Assembly: GCF_040581485.1 (NCBI RefSeq)
Contig: NC_090128.1
Location: 20,142,931 to 20,206,930 of the forward strand
Origin: Linepithema humile
Taxonomy: Eukaryota; Arthropoda; Insecta; Hymenoptera; Formicidae
Direction of reading: 5' to 3'
Length of the DNA stretch: 64,000 bases
Made by a program: the position numbers and the translations under genes. Positions 48,433 through 58,910 of the stretch are shown in pieces. The notes below the pieces were generated by a model that was not told the DNA's origin, did no database searches, and saw only the letters and a list, made by a program, of their open reading frames with translations. Within the stretch, counting starts at the first letter, position 1, and every line of letters starts with the position of its first letter.

Positions 48433-48840
48433 TCTGAAAAATAAAAAAAGTGTATTAATACATAAAACAAACAAGTTATAAATTTTAGATTAATAATTGT
48501 AAACTTTGTACAAGTTTTTTTGCAATAAGCAAGCGAACAGTTTAAAATAATTTTAATAAACATATGCAGAGATTTAAAATTATTATACTAAATAAAATAT
48601 TGCAGAAAATTTGCTTATAAAGAAGTGAAGCTACATTTATCTTCTGTATAGTATTTCTGAATAGTTGAAAATCAAGTAATCACATTAACATTTAAAAATA
48701 GTATTTATTTATTATCACTAAATCATCAATGCAATCTCCTAAAAATTTTTGCTGCTTTCTATTCTATATAAATAAATCCTGTTTATAAACCTTGCTTATA
48801 AAAAAAAATTATTCCATAAATTCTACACTTATATTAAATA
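48433..48840. other. AT-rich spacer
   Basis: No gene or clear repeat edge was recognised here. Confidence 0.5.
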
Positions 48841-49632
48841 TCTCGAAAATAAAACATTTTATAGGAAAATGTGTTAGACAAAAGATGTTTGGTTCGAAAA
48901 AGGAAAAAAGATGGACATATTAATTTGGATGAAAGCGCTTCGGAGATTTGAAAGTCAATCTAGTTTTTTTAAATGGAACTCTATCTTAATTTTTTTATAA
49001 ATCGATTCCTCGCAATATTCGGTGTTAAAAGTTATATAGGTAGAATGGCCACAAATTAAATAGTTTATGAGATATTTTATACGTTGACATAATTTTACTA
49101 AAACAATAAAATATCTCATAAAATAGTCATTTTTCCATTACCTTATCTGCATACTTGTATGCACAAAATAATGAAAAGAATCAATTAGTGTAAAGAAATA
49201 AATAGTTGTTTAGAAAAAAAATATGTACCTGCTTGTTGCAAATTCATGCTTTTTCTTAAAAACAACTATATGTTTCCTTTACACCAATTTGTTCCTCTCA
49301 TTATTTTGTGCTTATAAATATTCAGGTAGAAATATTATGTCAAATGAAAATAAACATATGCATATAATATATCTTGAAAACTATTCCATTTTTGACCATC
49401 CTACCCTTATAACTTTTAACAGCGTATATTGCAAGGAATCTATTTATATAAAAAAATTAGAGCGCTTCCATTTAAAAAAATGAGGTTTACCTTCAAATCG
49501 TCGAAGCGCCTTCACTCATAGTCAAACTAATATCCTTTTCCTTGCTTCCTCTTCAAAGCGAACAAGTTTTTTCTAAAACATTTTCCTATAAATAAAAAAA
49601 TGTTTTATTTTCGAGATATTTAACAGTTTTTG
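48841..49632. repeat. Long imperfect palindrome (MITE)
   Basis: ATCTCGAAAATAAAACATTTT near 48,840 is mirrored at about 49,600-49,632. Inside, TTTAAATGGA, CGATTCCTCGCAATATTC and AATAATGA(A/G)AAGAATC-type blocks are mirrored too. Each arm is about 380 bp and diverged. Related arms occur at 49,690-50,160 and 54,724-55,010. Confidence 0.75.
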
Positions 49633-49667
49633 AACTTTTGGGACACACTGTATATACAACCTACAGG

Positions 49668-50655
49668 GTGCGGCATTTAAATTGAAACGTCTAAATGCCA
49701 CCCTAATTTTTTTAAATAAATCGATTCCTCGCGATATTCGATGTAAAAAGTTATAACGATAGAATCTCGTTAAATATTCATTTTTCGATTATCTTATCTC
49801 AATACTTTTATGCACAAAATGATGAGAGGAATCAATGTTTAAAAAAAATATGTTACTGCTTGTTGCAAATTATCATACTTTTTCTTAAAAATAACTGTGT
49901 TTTTTATATACCAATTGATTCCTCTCATTATTTTGTGCAGAAGAGTATATAGATAAGATAATTGAAAAATGATTATATTACGAAATATTTCATACTTTAT
50001 GTAAAATTATGTCAAATTAAAGTATAAAAATTCTCCTAAACTATTCAATTTTTGGCCATCCTATCATTACAACTTCTTACGTCGAATATGGTGAAGAATC
50101 GATTTATAAAAAAATTAGAAGAGTTCCATTTAAGAAAACTTGATTGATCTTTAAATCTTTGAAGCATCTCCACCCAAGGTGTAACTAATATCTCTATCTC
50201 TTTTTCTTTTATGAAGCAAACAACTTTTGTTTAAAACATTTCTTTTCATTTTTATTTTTTATACATGATTCTGAAAGGTTTCCTCAAACTTCAACGGCGT
50301 ATTCTAGCGGTCCTGATGAAAACAATTCCTATAAACATATGTCCTGCAATGTTTCCTTTTCAAGATACAATCATTTTTTAATTTTTAATGAAATTTTTAA
50401 TTTTATTGGAAAGTGCAGTATTAAATCCAAAAAACAATCAAAGTAAATGTTCGAAATGTTCGCCAGCCGCAATTCAGCGCCCAAGAACAGTATTGTCGAG
50501 AAAAAAGGTATCTCGAAAAGAAAGCGTTGTAGGACACGTTCATAAGAACTTTTTTCATCCTTATGACCGCTAGAATACGCCTTTGAAGTTTGAGAAGACC
50601 TTTCAGAAACACCTTGTATATTTTGGAGTCTGAATTAAAATGCCGCACCCTATAT
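49668..50655. repeat. Composite inverted-repeat block ending in GGGTGCGGCATTT
   Basis: The outer ends are AGGGTGCGGCATTT at about 49,670 and its inverse at about 50,638-50,652. The left half (to about 50,250) is another copy of the palindrome family above. The right half (about 50,265-50,625) is a separate palindrome with arms containing GGCGTATTCTAGCGGTC. No coding capacity was recognised. Confidence 0.65.
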
Positions 50656-50825
50656 ATGTATATATATTAATAATAAATAAAATTTTATTAACTAAACAAC
50701 TGCAATAATTGTTCAATAATAAATTCAACAAATGAATAATAGAAATATGTTCCAAGAAATATGTTCCAAGAAATATGTAAGAAGGCAGTAGACCGTTATA
50801 TTACAACGATCTCGTTTGTCTAATG

Positions 50826-51547
50826 CAGTGCTCGAAATTGGTTGAACATTTGAGCCGATTTCCGCGGTAAACGCCTCCTTTCCTCTCCTTACCGCGCGCG
50901 CCGCAGCCGCTAGGGCCAGCACCGCCGAGCGTTAGGAGCGGCACTATCTGATTATGAGTGGGTTCTTCTCCCTATTTATTAAAATTTTAAAAAATGTATT
51001 AAAATTTAAATATAAATTTAAAAATAAATTTTTTATTTTTAAATTTAATAAGTGGAAATATTTCAATAGATTTCTACGTCACTCATGAGGTACTAATGCT
51101 GACGCGTTTTTTTAAAAGTGGTTTCTATCTACATTATTGCATCAATTGTTCATTCTCATAAAAGGCCAAGAAAATCTAATTAAGAAAATCTCTTTTATAT
51201 ATTTTTTTTAAATTAAGAATTTGTTATTTTTATCTTTAGTGGAATAGGCCTACGGGGGAAACCACTTAAAAAAAAAGCGTCAGCATTAGTACCTCATAGG
51301 TGACATGGAAATCTATTGAAATATTTCCACTTAATAAATTTAAAAATAAAAAATTAATTTTTAATAAATTTTAATACATTTTTTTTAATTTTAATAAATA
51401 GGGAGAAGAACCCACTTATAATCAGATAGTGCTGCTCCTAACGCTCGGCGGCGCTGGCCCTAGCGGCTGCGGCGCGCGCGGTAAGAAGAGGAAAGGAGGC
51501 GTATCCCGCGGAAATCGGCTCAAATGTTCAACTAATTCCGAGCACTG
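50826..51547. mobile_element. hAT-type MITE, 722 bp, 8-bp target duplication
   Basis: The ends are CAGTGCTCG and CGAGCACTG. The arms are mirrored for roughly 300 bp, including a GC-rich block (GCGCGCGCCGCAGCCGC) and an AT-rich block. The 8-bp target duplication is GTCTAATG, at 50818-50825 and 51548-51555. The surrounding repeat exists without the insertion at 52,066-52,240, where the target occurs once. Confidence 0.93.
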
Positions 51548-51555
51548 GTCTAATG

Positions 51556-52563
51556 CATAATATATTACATGGTAACGTAAGCGCGAGAAAATCATATCTA
51601 CTCAATAAATACCTGTGATAGCTAAGAAAGCATATGTATACAATAATTATACAAGATAATACATAAATAGAATAAATAGAAATGTTAATAATAGTAATTA
51701 TTTCTTACCTGATTTTAAACTCCAGAAAGTATAGATAATATATAAGTAAGCTTCAGAAAGTCTGTACTATTACAGTTATTTGCGTAAAAATCTTCAAAGT
51801 AAAATAAAGCCGCAGATTTATTTTATTTTATAGCTCAGGCTTCTTCTATGTAACTCCCACAGAACAAATTCTAATGGATAGAAAAACAGAATATCAAAAA
51901 TTGTTGCACATGTGTCTGTATATCTATAAATAAATCTAACTTTATTTATTGGTCAAGCAACGGTTTGTTGAATTTTTAAAGAAATATGTTTTCATCAATG
52001 ATAAATAAATCGCAGAACTAATTTATTTCCTAAGACAATTGAATTGACTCGACGAACTGTATTTATGTAAGAAGGCAATAGACCATTATATTACAACGAT
52101 TTCGTTTGTCTAATGTATAATATTAAATGGAAACGTAAGCGCAAGAAAATCATATCGACAAATACCTGTAAAAGTTAGGAAAACATATACAATAATTACA
52201 AGATAATACATAAAATAAATGGAAATGTAATGTAACAATAATAACTATGCATTACTTACTTATGTAGCCACTTCTTTATACCAAACACTACTTAAGCAGT
52301 TAACCTGGTACACTCTGTCGTCAATATTTACACTCACTGATCAATGAAGTACTGAACATTGACATCCCGAATTCATAGTCGCGACATATAGATCTACTTA
52401 TATCGATAATCTCGATAACTAAATCCATAATGTACATTTACACGAACTTACTCCAAACTACATTACCAGCTGTCGAAGTGATGACAATATTATTGTGAAA
52501 GTTTCAAATCTGTACTAATTATCGATTCAATGATCTTCAATGATCTCTGCCCTGTGGGGACCT
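51556..52563. other. Spacer containing two diverged copies of an unnamed repeat
   Basis: 51,556-51,700 continues the repeat interrupted by the hAT MITE. 52,066-52,240 is a second copy of the whole repeat (GTAAGAAGGCA...GTTTGTCTAATG...AAGATAATACATAAA). The rest is AT-rich, with nothing recognised. Confidence 0.7.
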
Positions 52564-53418
52564 ATGGCGGACCGCTTCGACATTTGTGAACGCATGAGGA
52601 TGGAGGACGATGTAAGTAACTCCTTTAATATTGTTAATATTTTATTAACAAATAAAATTAATACAATAAAATTGCAGATACTAATGATGAACGAAGAATC
52701 GCTCCTCAACGGCGATGTCGACGTCGACGTCGATTTAATCACCGCCCATTCCGTCGCCGCCCGTTCCGTTGCCGCCCGTTCCGTTGCCGTCCGGGACGTG
52801 GCTGCTGGTTCCGTCGCCGCCGGTCCCGTCGCCGCCGCCCGTTCCGTTGCCGTCCGGGACGTGGGACGTGGCCGCCGGTCTCGTCGCCGCCGGTCCCGTT
52901 GCCGCTGATTCCGTCGCCGCTGGTTCCGTCGCCGCCGGTTCCGTCGCCGCCGGTTCCGTCGCCGCCGGTTCCGTCGCCGCCGGTCCCGTCGCCGCTGGTT
53001 CAATGTCGAAACAAAACAGACAAGGTAACATAATTTTAATCTATTAAAGATTGTACCATATATTAGTACTTACATAGTGTATAATTATTAGTACTTACGT
53101 ACTGCATATTTTCCTACGCACTATTTTTTAGTAATTACGTAGAATATATTTTTCTTTGTACTATTATAAAAACACATATGTAATTAAATTAATTTTAATA
53201 ATTACAGATTATAGACCGAGAGGTAGAGCCGCAGGAGCTCGCCGACAGCAGGAACGATTTATGAAATTTTTATATCAGCTATCCATGGCACCACATCACT
53301 GGGGCAGACACAGGGGAAGAGGCAGAGGAAGAAGGTAAGAAAGCATTAAAAAATTTCTAAAAATTACAAGTTATAGTTACATGTATAGTTATTACATTTA
53401 TTTTACAGAAACAATTAA
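52564..53418 (+). CDS. Possible small spliced gene, Arg/Gly-rich C-terminus, frame uncertain
   Basis: Candidate exons are 52564-52611 (MADRFDICERMRMEDD), 52678-53024, 53208-53334 (DYRPRGRAAGARRQQERF, then GRHRGRGRGRR) and 53409-53418 (stop TAA). All junctions look like good GT-AG sites, and the last two joins are in phase with each other. Exon 2 is mostly a 15-bp minisatellite. Read from exon 1, it meets a TGA at about 52,906, while the frame that enters exon 3 (ending AAGSMSKQNRQ) is a different one. So this copy carries a frame change inside the repeat, or the splice model is wrong. I do not recognise the product. The RGRG-rich tail suggests nucleic-acid binding, but that is inference. Confidence 0.4.
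52735..53003. repeat. 15-bp GC-rich minisatellite
   Basis: Units of the type TTCCGTCGCCGCCGG recur throughout, with some longer variants containing GTCCGGGACGTGG. The unit length is a multiple of three, so Arg-, Pro-, Ala/Val- and Thr-rich frames are open on both strands. Confidence 0.93.
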
Positions 53419-53500
53419 GTATTATCAAGTCATGGTGTTCAAGCGGCTCGTCGCATCGCTCAAGAAAAAATTTTTTTTAGTTATTTTCTAATATTACCAA

Positions 53501-53763
53501 TAAAACATCTGTTTCACAGAATGTAAGTGTGATGTGACAAAATACTTGTGTTAGAATGCGAAATAATTTAGTTACTATGTAATTAAGTTAATATTAATGC
53601 ACAAAATTAATTATGTGACAAAATTGAGATTATTTTTCAATTATTTTTGCACATTTTAGATGTAACATTTATATTAAGTCAGTTGTATATTAACTAAATT
53701 ATCTTACATTCTAACACAAGTATTTTGTATCACACTTACATTTTGTGAAACAGATGTTTTATT
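53501..53763. repeat. Palindrome with arms of about 110 bp
   Basis: AATAAAACATCTGTTTCACA at the left is mirrored at the right edge. The arms share AATACTTGTGTTAGAATG and ATAATTTAGTTA. A diverged relative lies at 54,300-54,560. Confidence 0.8.
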
Positions 53764-54300
53764 TCGAATATTCAAACTAAACTATTTTTTGTTGTAACAT
53801 GTCTTCGGTTTGACTGCCCCATTGATATAAAGCCGTGGATAGCTGATATAAAATATCTTTGGTTTGATATTACAGTTTTGTTAAAATTTTTACAAAATAT
53901 ACGAAATAAAACTATAATATCAAATCAAAGACATGTTAAACATAAAATAATTTAGTTAAAACATTCGAAACGACACTTATTATGTTTCATTTAGCGTAAT
54001 TGTGATATCAAACGCAATACTTATGTTTTATTTCAAATATTCAAATTAAACTATTTTTAGTTGTAACATGTCTTTGATTTAACTGCCCCATTCATATAAA
54101 GTTATGGATAGCTGATATGAAATATATCTTTGGCTTCATATCACGGTTATGTTAAAATTTTTACAAAATATGCGAAAAAAACTATGATATGATATCAAAG
54201 ACATGTTAAACATAAAATAATGTAGTTAGAACATTCAAATGACACTAATTATGTTTCATCTAGCGTAATTGTGATATATCAAACGCAATACTTATATTAT
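53762..54300. repeat. Two direct tandem units of about 269 bp
   Basis: Units start at 53762 and 54031 (TTTC(G/A)AATATTCAAA). Both contain TAACATGTCTT, CTGCCCCATT, TGGATAGCTGATAT, TCAAAGACATGTTAAAC and TAGCGTAATTGTGATAT. Confidence 0.85.
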
Positions 54301-54723
54301 TAGTTATTTTTTAATATTATCAATGAAACATCTGTTTCACATGACTTAAATGCTATATAAAACACAAGACGTGTTATAATGTAAAATAGTTTAGTTAATA
54401 TGTAATTAAGTTAATATAAAAATGTACAGAAATGTACAAAATTAATTATGTGACAAAATTTAAATTATTTTTCTACATTTTGAATGTAACATTTATATTA
54501 ACTTAATAACATATTAATTAAATTATTTAAATTATAAGTTTTGCGACTGGATCGATGTCAACGTCGATGAGATGTTCTTCGTTCATTAATACTAATAAAA
54601 TTCTATTATATGGCAGTTTATTTGTTAATAAAATATTATTAACAAGATTAAAAAATATAATTTTTTTTTTCATACTTTTCAGAAGTTTTTTTTAATACTT
54701 TTCGAGTTATTTTATATCTTAAT

Positions 54724-55012
54724 CTGACATATTTTGATATAAAATTTAAATTAAAATATCTCTAAAAATATTAAGTTCTGGATAATCTTACCGTAATACT
54801 TTTATGATTAGAATAATGAGAATCAAGTGGTATAAAGAAAACGCATAATTGTTAAAAAAGTACATTGTAAATTGCATACTTTTTCTTCAAATAATGGGTT
54901 TTTTACACGTATTGATTTGTTTTATTATTCTGTGCATAAAAATATTACGGTAAGATTATCGATAACTAAATATTTTAAGAGATTTTAGATTTTATATCAA
55001 AATATGTCATAT
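54724..55012. repeat. Palindromic MITE
   Basis: Mirrored blocks are GACATATTTTGATATAAAAT and GATAATCTTACCGTAATA, with a central AATAATGAGAATCAAG/CTTGAT-type pair. It belongs to the same broad family as the palindrome at 48,841. Confidence 0.75.
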
Positions 55013-55013
55013 T

Positions 55014-55039
55014 TCTCTCTCTCTCTCTCTCTCTCTCTT
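55014..55039. repeat. Short (CT)n tract
   Basis: A simple dinucleotide run directly before the satellite. Confidence 0.9.
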
Positions 55040-55044
55040 TCGTG

Positions 55045-56262
55045 TTTGCGAAATTTTCGTAGTGCAACTTGGGGAAGTCGAATTTGTTGAACCTTGATAC
55101 CTGGTGCAAGGAATTCCCGTAGCGCAACTCGGGGAAGTCGAATTCGTCGACTCTTTGCACCTAGTGCGAAAAATTCCTGTAGCGCAACTCACGAAAGTCA
55201 AATTCGTCGACCCTTGATACCTGGTGCGAGGAATTTTCGTAGCGCAACTCGGGGAAATTGAATTCGACGACCTTTGGCACCAGGTGCGAAAAATTCTCGT
55301 AGCGCAACTCGCAAAAGTCGAATTCGTCGACCCTTGACACCTGGTGCAAGGAATTCACGTAGCGCAACTCGGGGAAGTCGAATTCGTCGACCCTTTGCAC
55401 CTAGTGCGAAAAATTCCTGTAGCGCAACTCGCAAAAGTCGAATTCGTCGACCCTTGACACCTGGTGCGAGGAATTTTCGTAGCGCAACTCGGGGAAATTG
55501 AATTCGACGACCCTTGGCACCAGGTGCGAAAAATTCTCGTAGCGCAACTCGCAAAAGTCGAATTCGTCGAACCTTGACACCTGGTGCAAGGAATTCCCGT
55601 AGCGCAACTCCGGGAAGTCGAATTCGTCGACCCTTTGCACCTAGTACGAAAAATTCCTGTAGCGCAACTCGCGAAAGTCGAATTCGTCGACCCTTGACAC
55701 CTGGTGCGAGGAATTTTCGTAGCGCAACTCGGGGAAATTGAATTCGACGACCCTTGGCACCAGGTGCGAAAAATTCTCGTAGCGCAACTCGCAAAAGTCG
55801 AATTCGTCGAACCTTGACACCTGGTGCAAGGAATTCCCGTAGCGCAACTCGGGGAAATCGAATTCGTCGACCCTTTGCACCTAGTGCGAAAAATTCCTGT
55901 AGCGCAACTCGCGAAAGTCGAATTCGTCGACCCTTGACACCTGGTGCGAGGAATTTTCGTAGCGCAACTCGGGGAAATTGAATTCGACGACCCTTGGCAC
56001 CAGGTGCGAAAAATTCTCGTAGCGCAACTCGCAAAAGTCGAATTCGTCGAACCTTGACACCTGGTGCAAGGAATTCCCGTAGCGCAACTCGGGGAAATCG
56101 AATTCGTCGACCCTTTGCACCTAGTGCGAAAAATTCCTGTAGCGCAACTCGCGAAAGTCGAATTCGTCGACCCTTGACACCTGGTGCGAGAAATTCCCGT
56201 AGCGCAACTCGGGGAAGTCGAAATCGTCGACTCTTGGCACCTGGTGCGAGAAATTCCCGTAA
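55045..56262. repeat. 60-bp satellite with 240-bp higher-order repeat
   Basis: About 20 monomers of exactly 60 bp (GTAGCGCAACTC...GTCGAATTCGTCGACC...CACCTGGTGCGA) lie head to tail. Four monomer variants alternate in a fixed order, giving a 240-bp super-unit repeated about four to five times with few differences. Because 60 is a multiple of three, several frames stay open. The longest is a 278-aa minus-strand frame made of 20-residue units of the type VALREFFAPGAKGRRIQFPR. No start context, splice site or flanking coding sequence supports translation. Confidence 0.95.
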
Positions 56263-56809
56263 ATTTTAATGATAATGATAATACTCTGGGCCCCGTAAAT
56301 TCTTCATTCGTCCCTGCGGACAGAGGAGAAGAATAAGGAGACGACGTTTCTTAATTTTTTGCATTACCAACATCACTTTTTGACCGCTTGTATCTCTGAA
56401 ACGGCTGGACCAATTTAAATTTTTTTTGGCTTAAATTAGTCGTGGCGATGCCGCCTTTAAGGATATACTATGTGTTTTTATAAAATTTTTTATATTTTAG
56501 TTGCTACAAACCCCCGAAAAGTCGACTTTGTGCGCGCAGGATAAGAGACTTAGTAGTGTCATTTTCTGAACTTTGCCAGAGATTCTTTTCCTGACTTAGT
56601 AGTGTCGTTTTTTGAACTTGGCCGGAGACACTACCGCGTCTCCTGATCATTTGCATCACCATAATTATAATTATTTTTTCATTGTCCATTTTCACAGAAT
56701 TTTCACTTTTGTCACTTATCACGTTTCACCAGCGATCACCGGTATAAACAACGACAATGGTTTGAGGTCAATGAAAGTCAACAGTCATTTTTTCGAAAAA
56801 TCAATTTTT
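56263..56809. other. Unassigned spacer with a short direct duplication
   Basis: GACTTAGTAGTGTC(A/G)TTTT(C/T)TGAACTT occurs twice, at about 56,548 and 56,594. No gene was recognised. Confidence 0.5.
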
Positions 56810-56885
56810 CTATTGGTCCAGCTGAGAGACTCGCTTTACGACCTTAGAACATATATACTGAAAGGGGCATAGGTCGGTATTCATA

Positions 56886-57354
56886 GGGCGGTATTCATAG
56901 TCCGTTCTTATATTTAAAATCGTCTTAAGCACAGACTTATATTCGCTCTCTTCGTCACACATAGATTGTGTCTGACGAAGAGAGCGACTATAAGTTCGTG
57001 CTTAAGACGATCTTGAATATAAGAACGGACTATGAATACCGCCCATAGGGCGGTATTCATAGTCCGTTCTTATATTTAAAATCGTCTTAAGCACGGACTT
57101 ATATTCGCTCTCTTCGTCACACATAGATTGTGTCTGACGAAGAGAGCGAATATAAGTTCGTTCTTAAGACGATCTTGAATATAAGAACGGACTATGAATA
57201 CCGCCCATAGTCCGTTCTTATATTTAAGATTGTCTTAAGCACGGACTTATATTCGCTCTCTTCGTCACACATAGATTGTGTCTGACAAAGAGAGCGAATA
57301 TAAGTTCGTGCTTAAGACGATCTTGAATATAAGAACGGACTATGAATACCGCCC
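56886..57354. repeat. Three head-to-tail copies of a 159-bp hairpin MITE
   Basis: Each unit is nearly self-complementary from GGGCGGTATTCATAG to CTATGAATACCGCCC, with the centre at CACACATAGATTGTGTC. Units span 56886-57044, 57048-57206 and 57207-57354; the last lacks its first bases. ATA separates units. A stub of the end (TCGGTATTCATA) precedes the first, as if copies had inserted repeatedly into an ATA within the terminus of an earlier copy. Confidence 0.9.
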
Positions 57355-57366
57355 ATAGCCTATCTA

Positions 57367-57517
57367 ATAGCGTTTTCGATTATACAGGATTTGAACGACC
57401 CAGGGTTGGTTAATGACGTCATTGCAACCTCTCCACCAATGAAAGACTTGCATTTATAGTAAAATAGTGATTGATCAACCCTGGGTCGTTCAAATCCTGT
57501 ATAATCGAAAACGCTAT
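57367..57517. repeat. Hairpin MITE, 151 bp
   Basis: ATAGCGTTTTCGATTATACA is mirrored at the right end. The arms are about 45 bp and also include GAACGACCCAGGGTTG. Confidence 0.88.
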
Positions 57518-57819
57518 AAATACACATAACGAAAGTGTCCCCTACATCTATCTATCCTTGTCTGTACGAAATCGGTCAATGCGCTTGCGCGAGTGAATAA
57601 CCGCTTAAATTGAAAGTAGAAAGATTTAAAATAGATGAAAGGTATTTGAAAATTTGATTATAACAATTTATTTTTTAAGTTATATTATAATATAATTGCA
57701 ATATATTATAAATTATATATAATAATATGTAGTAATATGTAATAATAGTCTTGCAAAATAAAATAAAAATAATGATGCACATAACCAAAAACAAATACTG
57801 TAATGAACAATAATTATAT

Positions 57820-58035
57820 ACAGGATGTACAGGATGAACTAAAATAAGATAACAAACTTTGAGAAGCAAGACCAAACATGAAAAAAAATTTGACATCAAG
57901 ATATGTCCGTCAAACCCACTGTTACTGATATAAAATATATATTATTAATAAAAAATAAAAAAGTAATATTTATTATTATGTAATATTCTCGCTCCTCTAA
58001 AGTTTGTTATCTTATTTTAATTATATCTTGTATAT
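57820..58035. repeat. AT-rich inverted repeat
   Basis: AAAATAAGATAACAAACTTT near 57,840 is mirrored as AAAGTTTGTTATCTTATTTT near 57,998. It is a small MITE-like structure. Confidence 0.65.
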
Positions 58036-58378
58036 ATAGTAACCAGTACAATAAAAATTATTATAATAAATAATAAAAAAAATATTTAAAAACTTCATTG
58101 ATGTTTAAATAGTATTAGTTTTGTATACTTTTTTATGATTATTTCTTTAGACTTGATTATATTGAAAGGCTTGTCATAGATAAGCTTGTCTAGTTTGTCA
58201 TCACACACATCAACATAATCGACGCATGCGTATTGCAATAAAATGTACAGACAAGGATAGATAGATGTTGAGGACAACGGCAAGTCAGCTATGTCCCTTC
58301 CAGTATATATGTTCTAAGTTTACGACTAGCGACTCATTGTGGATGCGAAAAATTAATAGAGTCACCGACTTAGGTTAA

Positions 58379-58528
58379 AGCTGGTTCTACAATAAGTTGC
58401 AAATGTCCCGTCACCGGTCGCGAAGGATGGCAACTACTAATTGGAAAGCGCTATTTCTAGTTATTTTTAGTAAGACGGAGCATTCGCGACTGGCGACGGA
58501 GTATTTGCAACTTATTGTAGAACCGGCC
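58379..58528. mobile_element. Harbinger-type MITE, 150 bp, TAA target duplication
   Basis: The ends are AGCTGGTTCTACAATAAG and the inverse of GGCCGGTTCTACAATAAG. TAA is duplicated at 58376-58378 and 58529-58531. The 25.6-kb copy of the host repeat reads straight through with one TAA. Confidence 0.9.
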
Positions 58529-58910
58529 TAAGACTTAGGCCGGCGTCACATAGAACCCGTAATCCGTAATCCGCACCGAAAGTCCGCAAAAGTTACTAGG
58601 GATTGCGTCCGTAACGCATAGACATAGGAATATAGGGACCGAGCATATCGTTGCGGGGGGGAAGCTACTGCGGGACGGTGCGACGAGTAGTGTGTTCGAA
58701 AATAGGTTTGGTTACTGCCAGTAAAAACAGTACTGTTGGCAGCAATGAAAATTACTGGTGCTGCGTTTCGTTTCTGCTGCCAGTAAAGCCAGTAAAAGCT
58801 AGATGTAATGAATAAGTTTTCAAGTAGTCAAAAAATTTTTTTTATATTAAAAAATAAGTTAATTTTAATATTAAAAAAATTGTGTGTATAGTTACAAAGT
58901 TTGGAGAAAA

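Larger units (their letters stand above)
40559..48440 (-). mobile_element. Helitron-type rolling-circle transposon with protease domains
   Basis: Bounds are approximate. They are set by direct repeats: 40,559-40,805 and 48,279-48,440 both begin CAGAATTCTAT and both run through CCTAGGACAAG, CAGCGCTAT(T/G)GCAGCCGAT and GCGCCAGAGCAGCCGATTA. Between them lies one uninterrupted minus-strand frame for a Rep/helicase protein. The classic 5' TC and 3' CTRR ends with a preceding hairpin could not be assigned with confidence. Since Helitrons make no target duplication, the exact ends need a comparison with an empty site. Confidence 0.8.
56843..58318. mobile_element. Non-autonomous element, 1,476 bp, 8-bp target duplication
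   Basis: The terminal inverted repeats are 30 bp, starting CTTAGAACATATATACTG and ending CATAG, with two mismatches. The target duplication TTTACGAC lies at 56835-56842 and 58319-58326. The copy of the host repeat at 25.6 kb has one TTTACGAC, an empty site. The interior consists of hairpin MITEs and AT-rich filler with no transposase. The 8-bp duplication fits P or hAT, and the 30-bp ends favour the P type. Confidence 0.88.
56810..58537. repeat. Inverted AGTCGG-family repeat split by two insertions
   Basis: 56810-56842, 58319-58378 and 58529-58537 together match the reverse complement of about 25,577-25,665 (CCTATTGGTCCAGCTGAGAG, TAGCGACTCATTGTGGATGC, GTCACCGACTTAGG). The gaps correspond to two insertions with target duplications. 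Beyond 58,538 a third insertion begins. Confidence 0.85.

Noticed and set aside
55198..56034. 278-codon frame with 20-residue repeats as a real gene
   Set aside because: It lies wholly within a 60-bp satellite that is open in several frames because 60 is a multiple of three. Kept as a repeat only.
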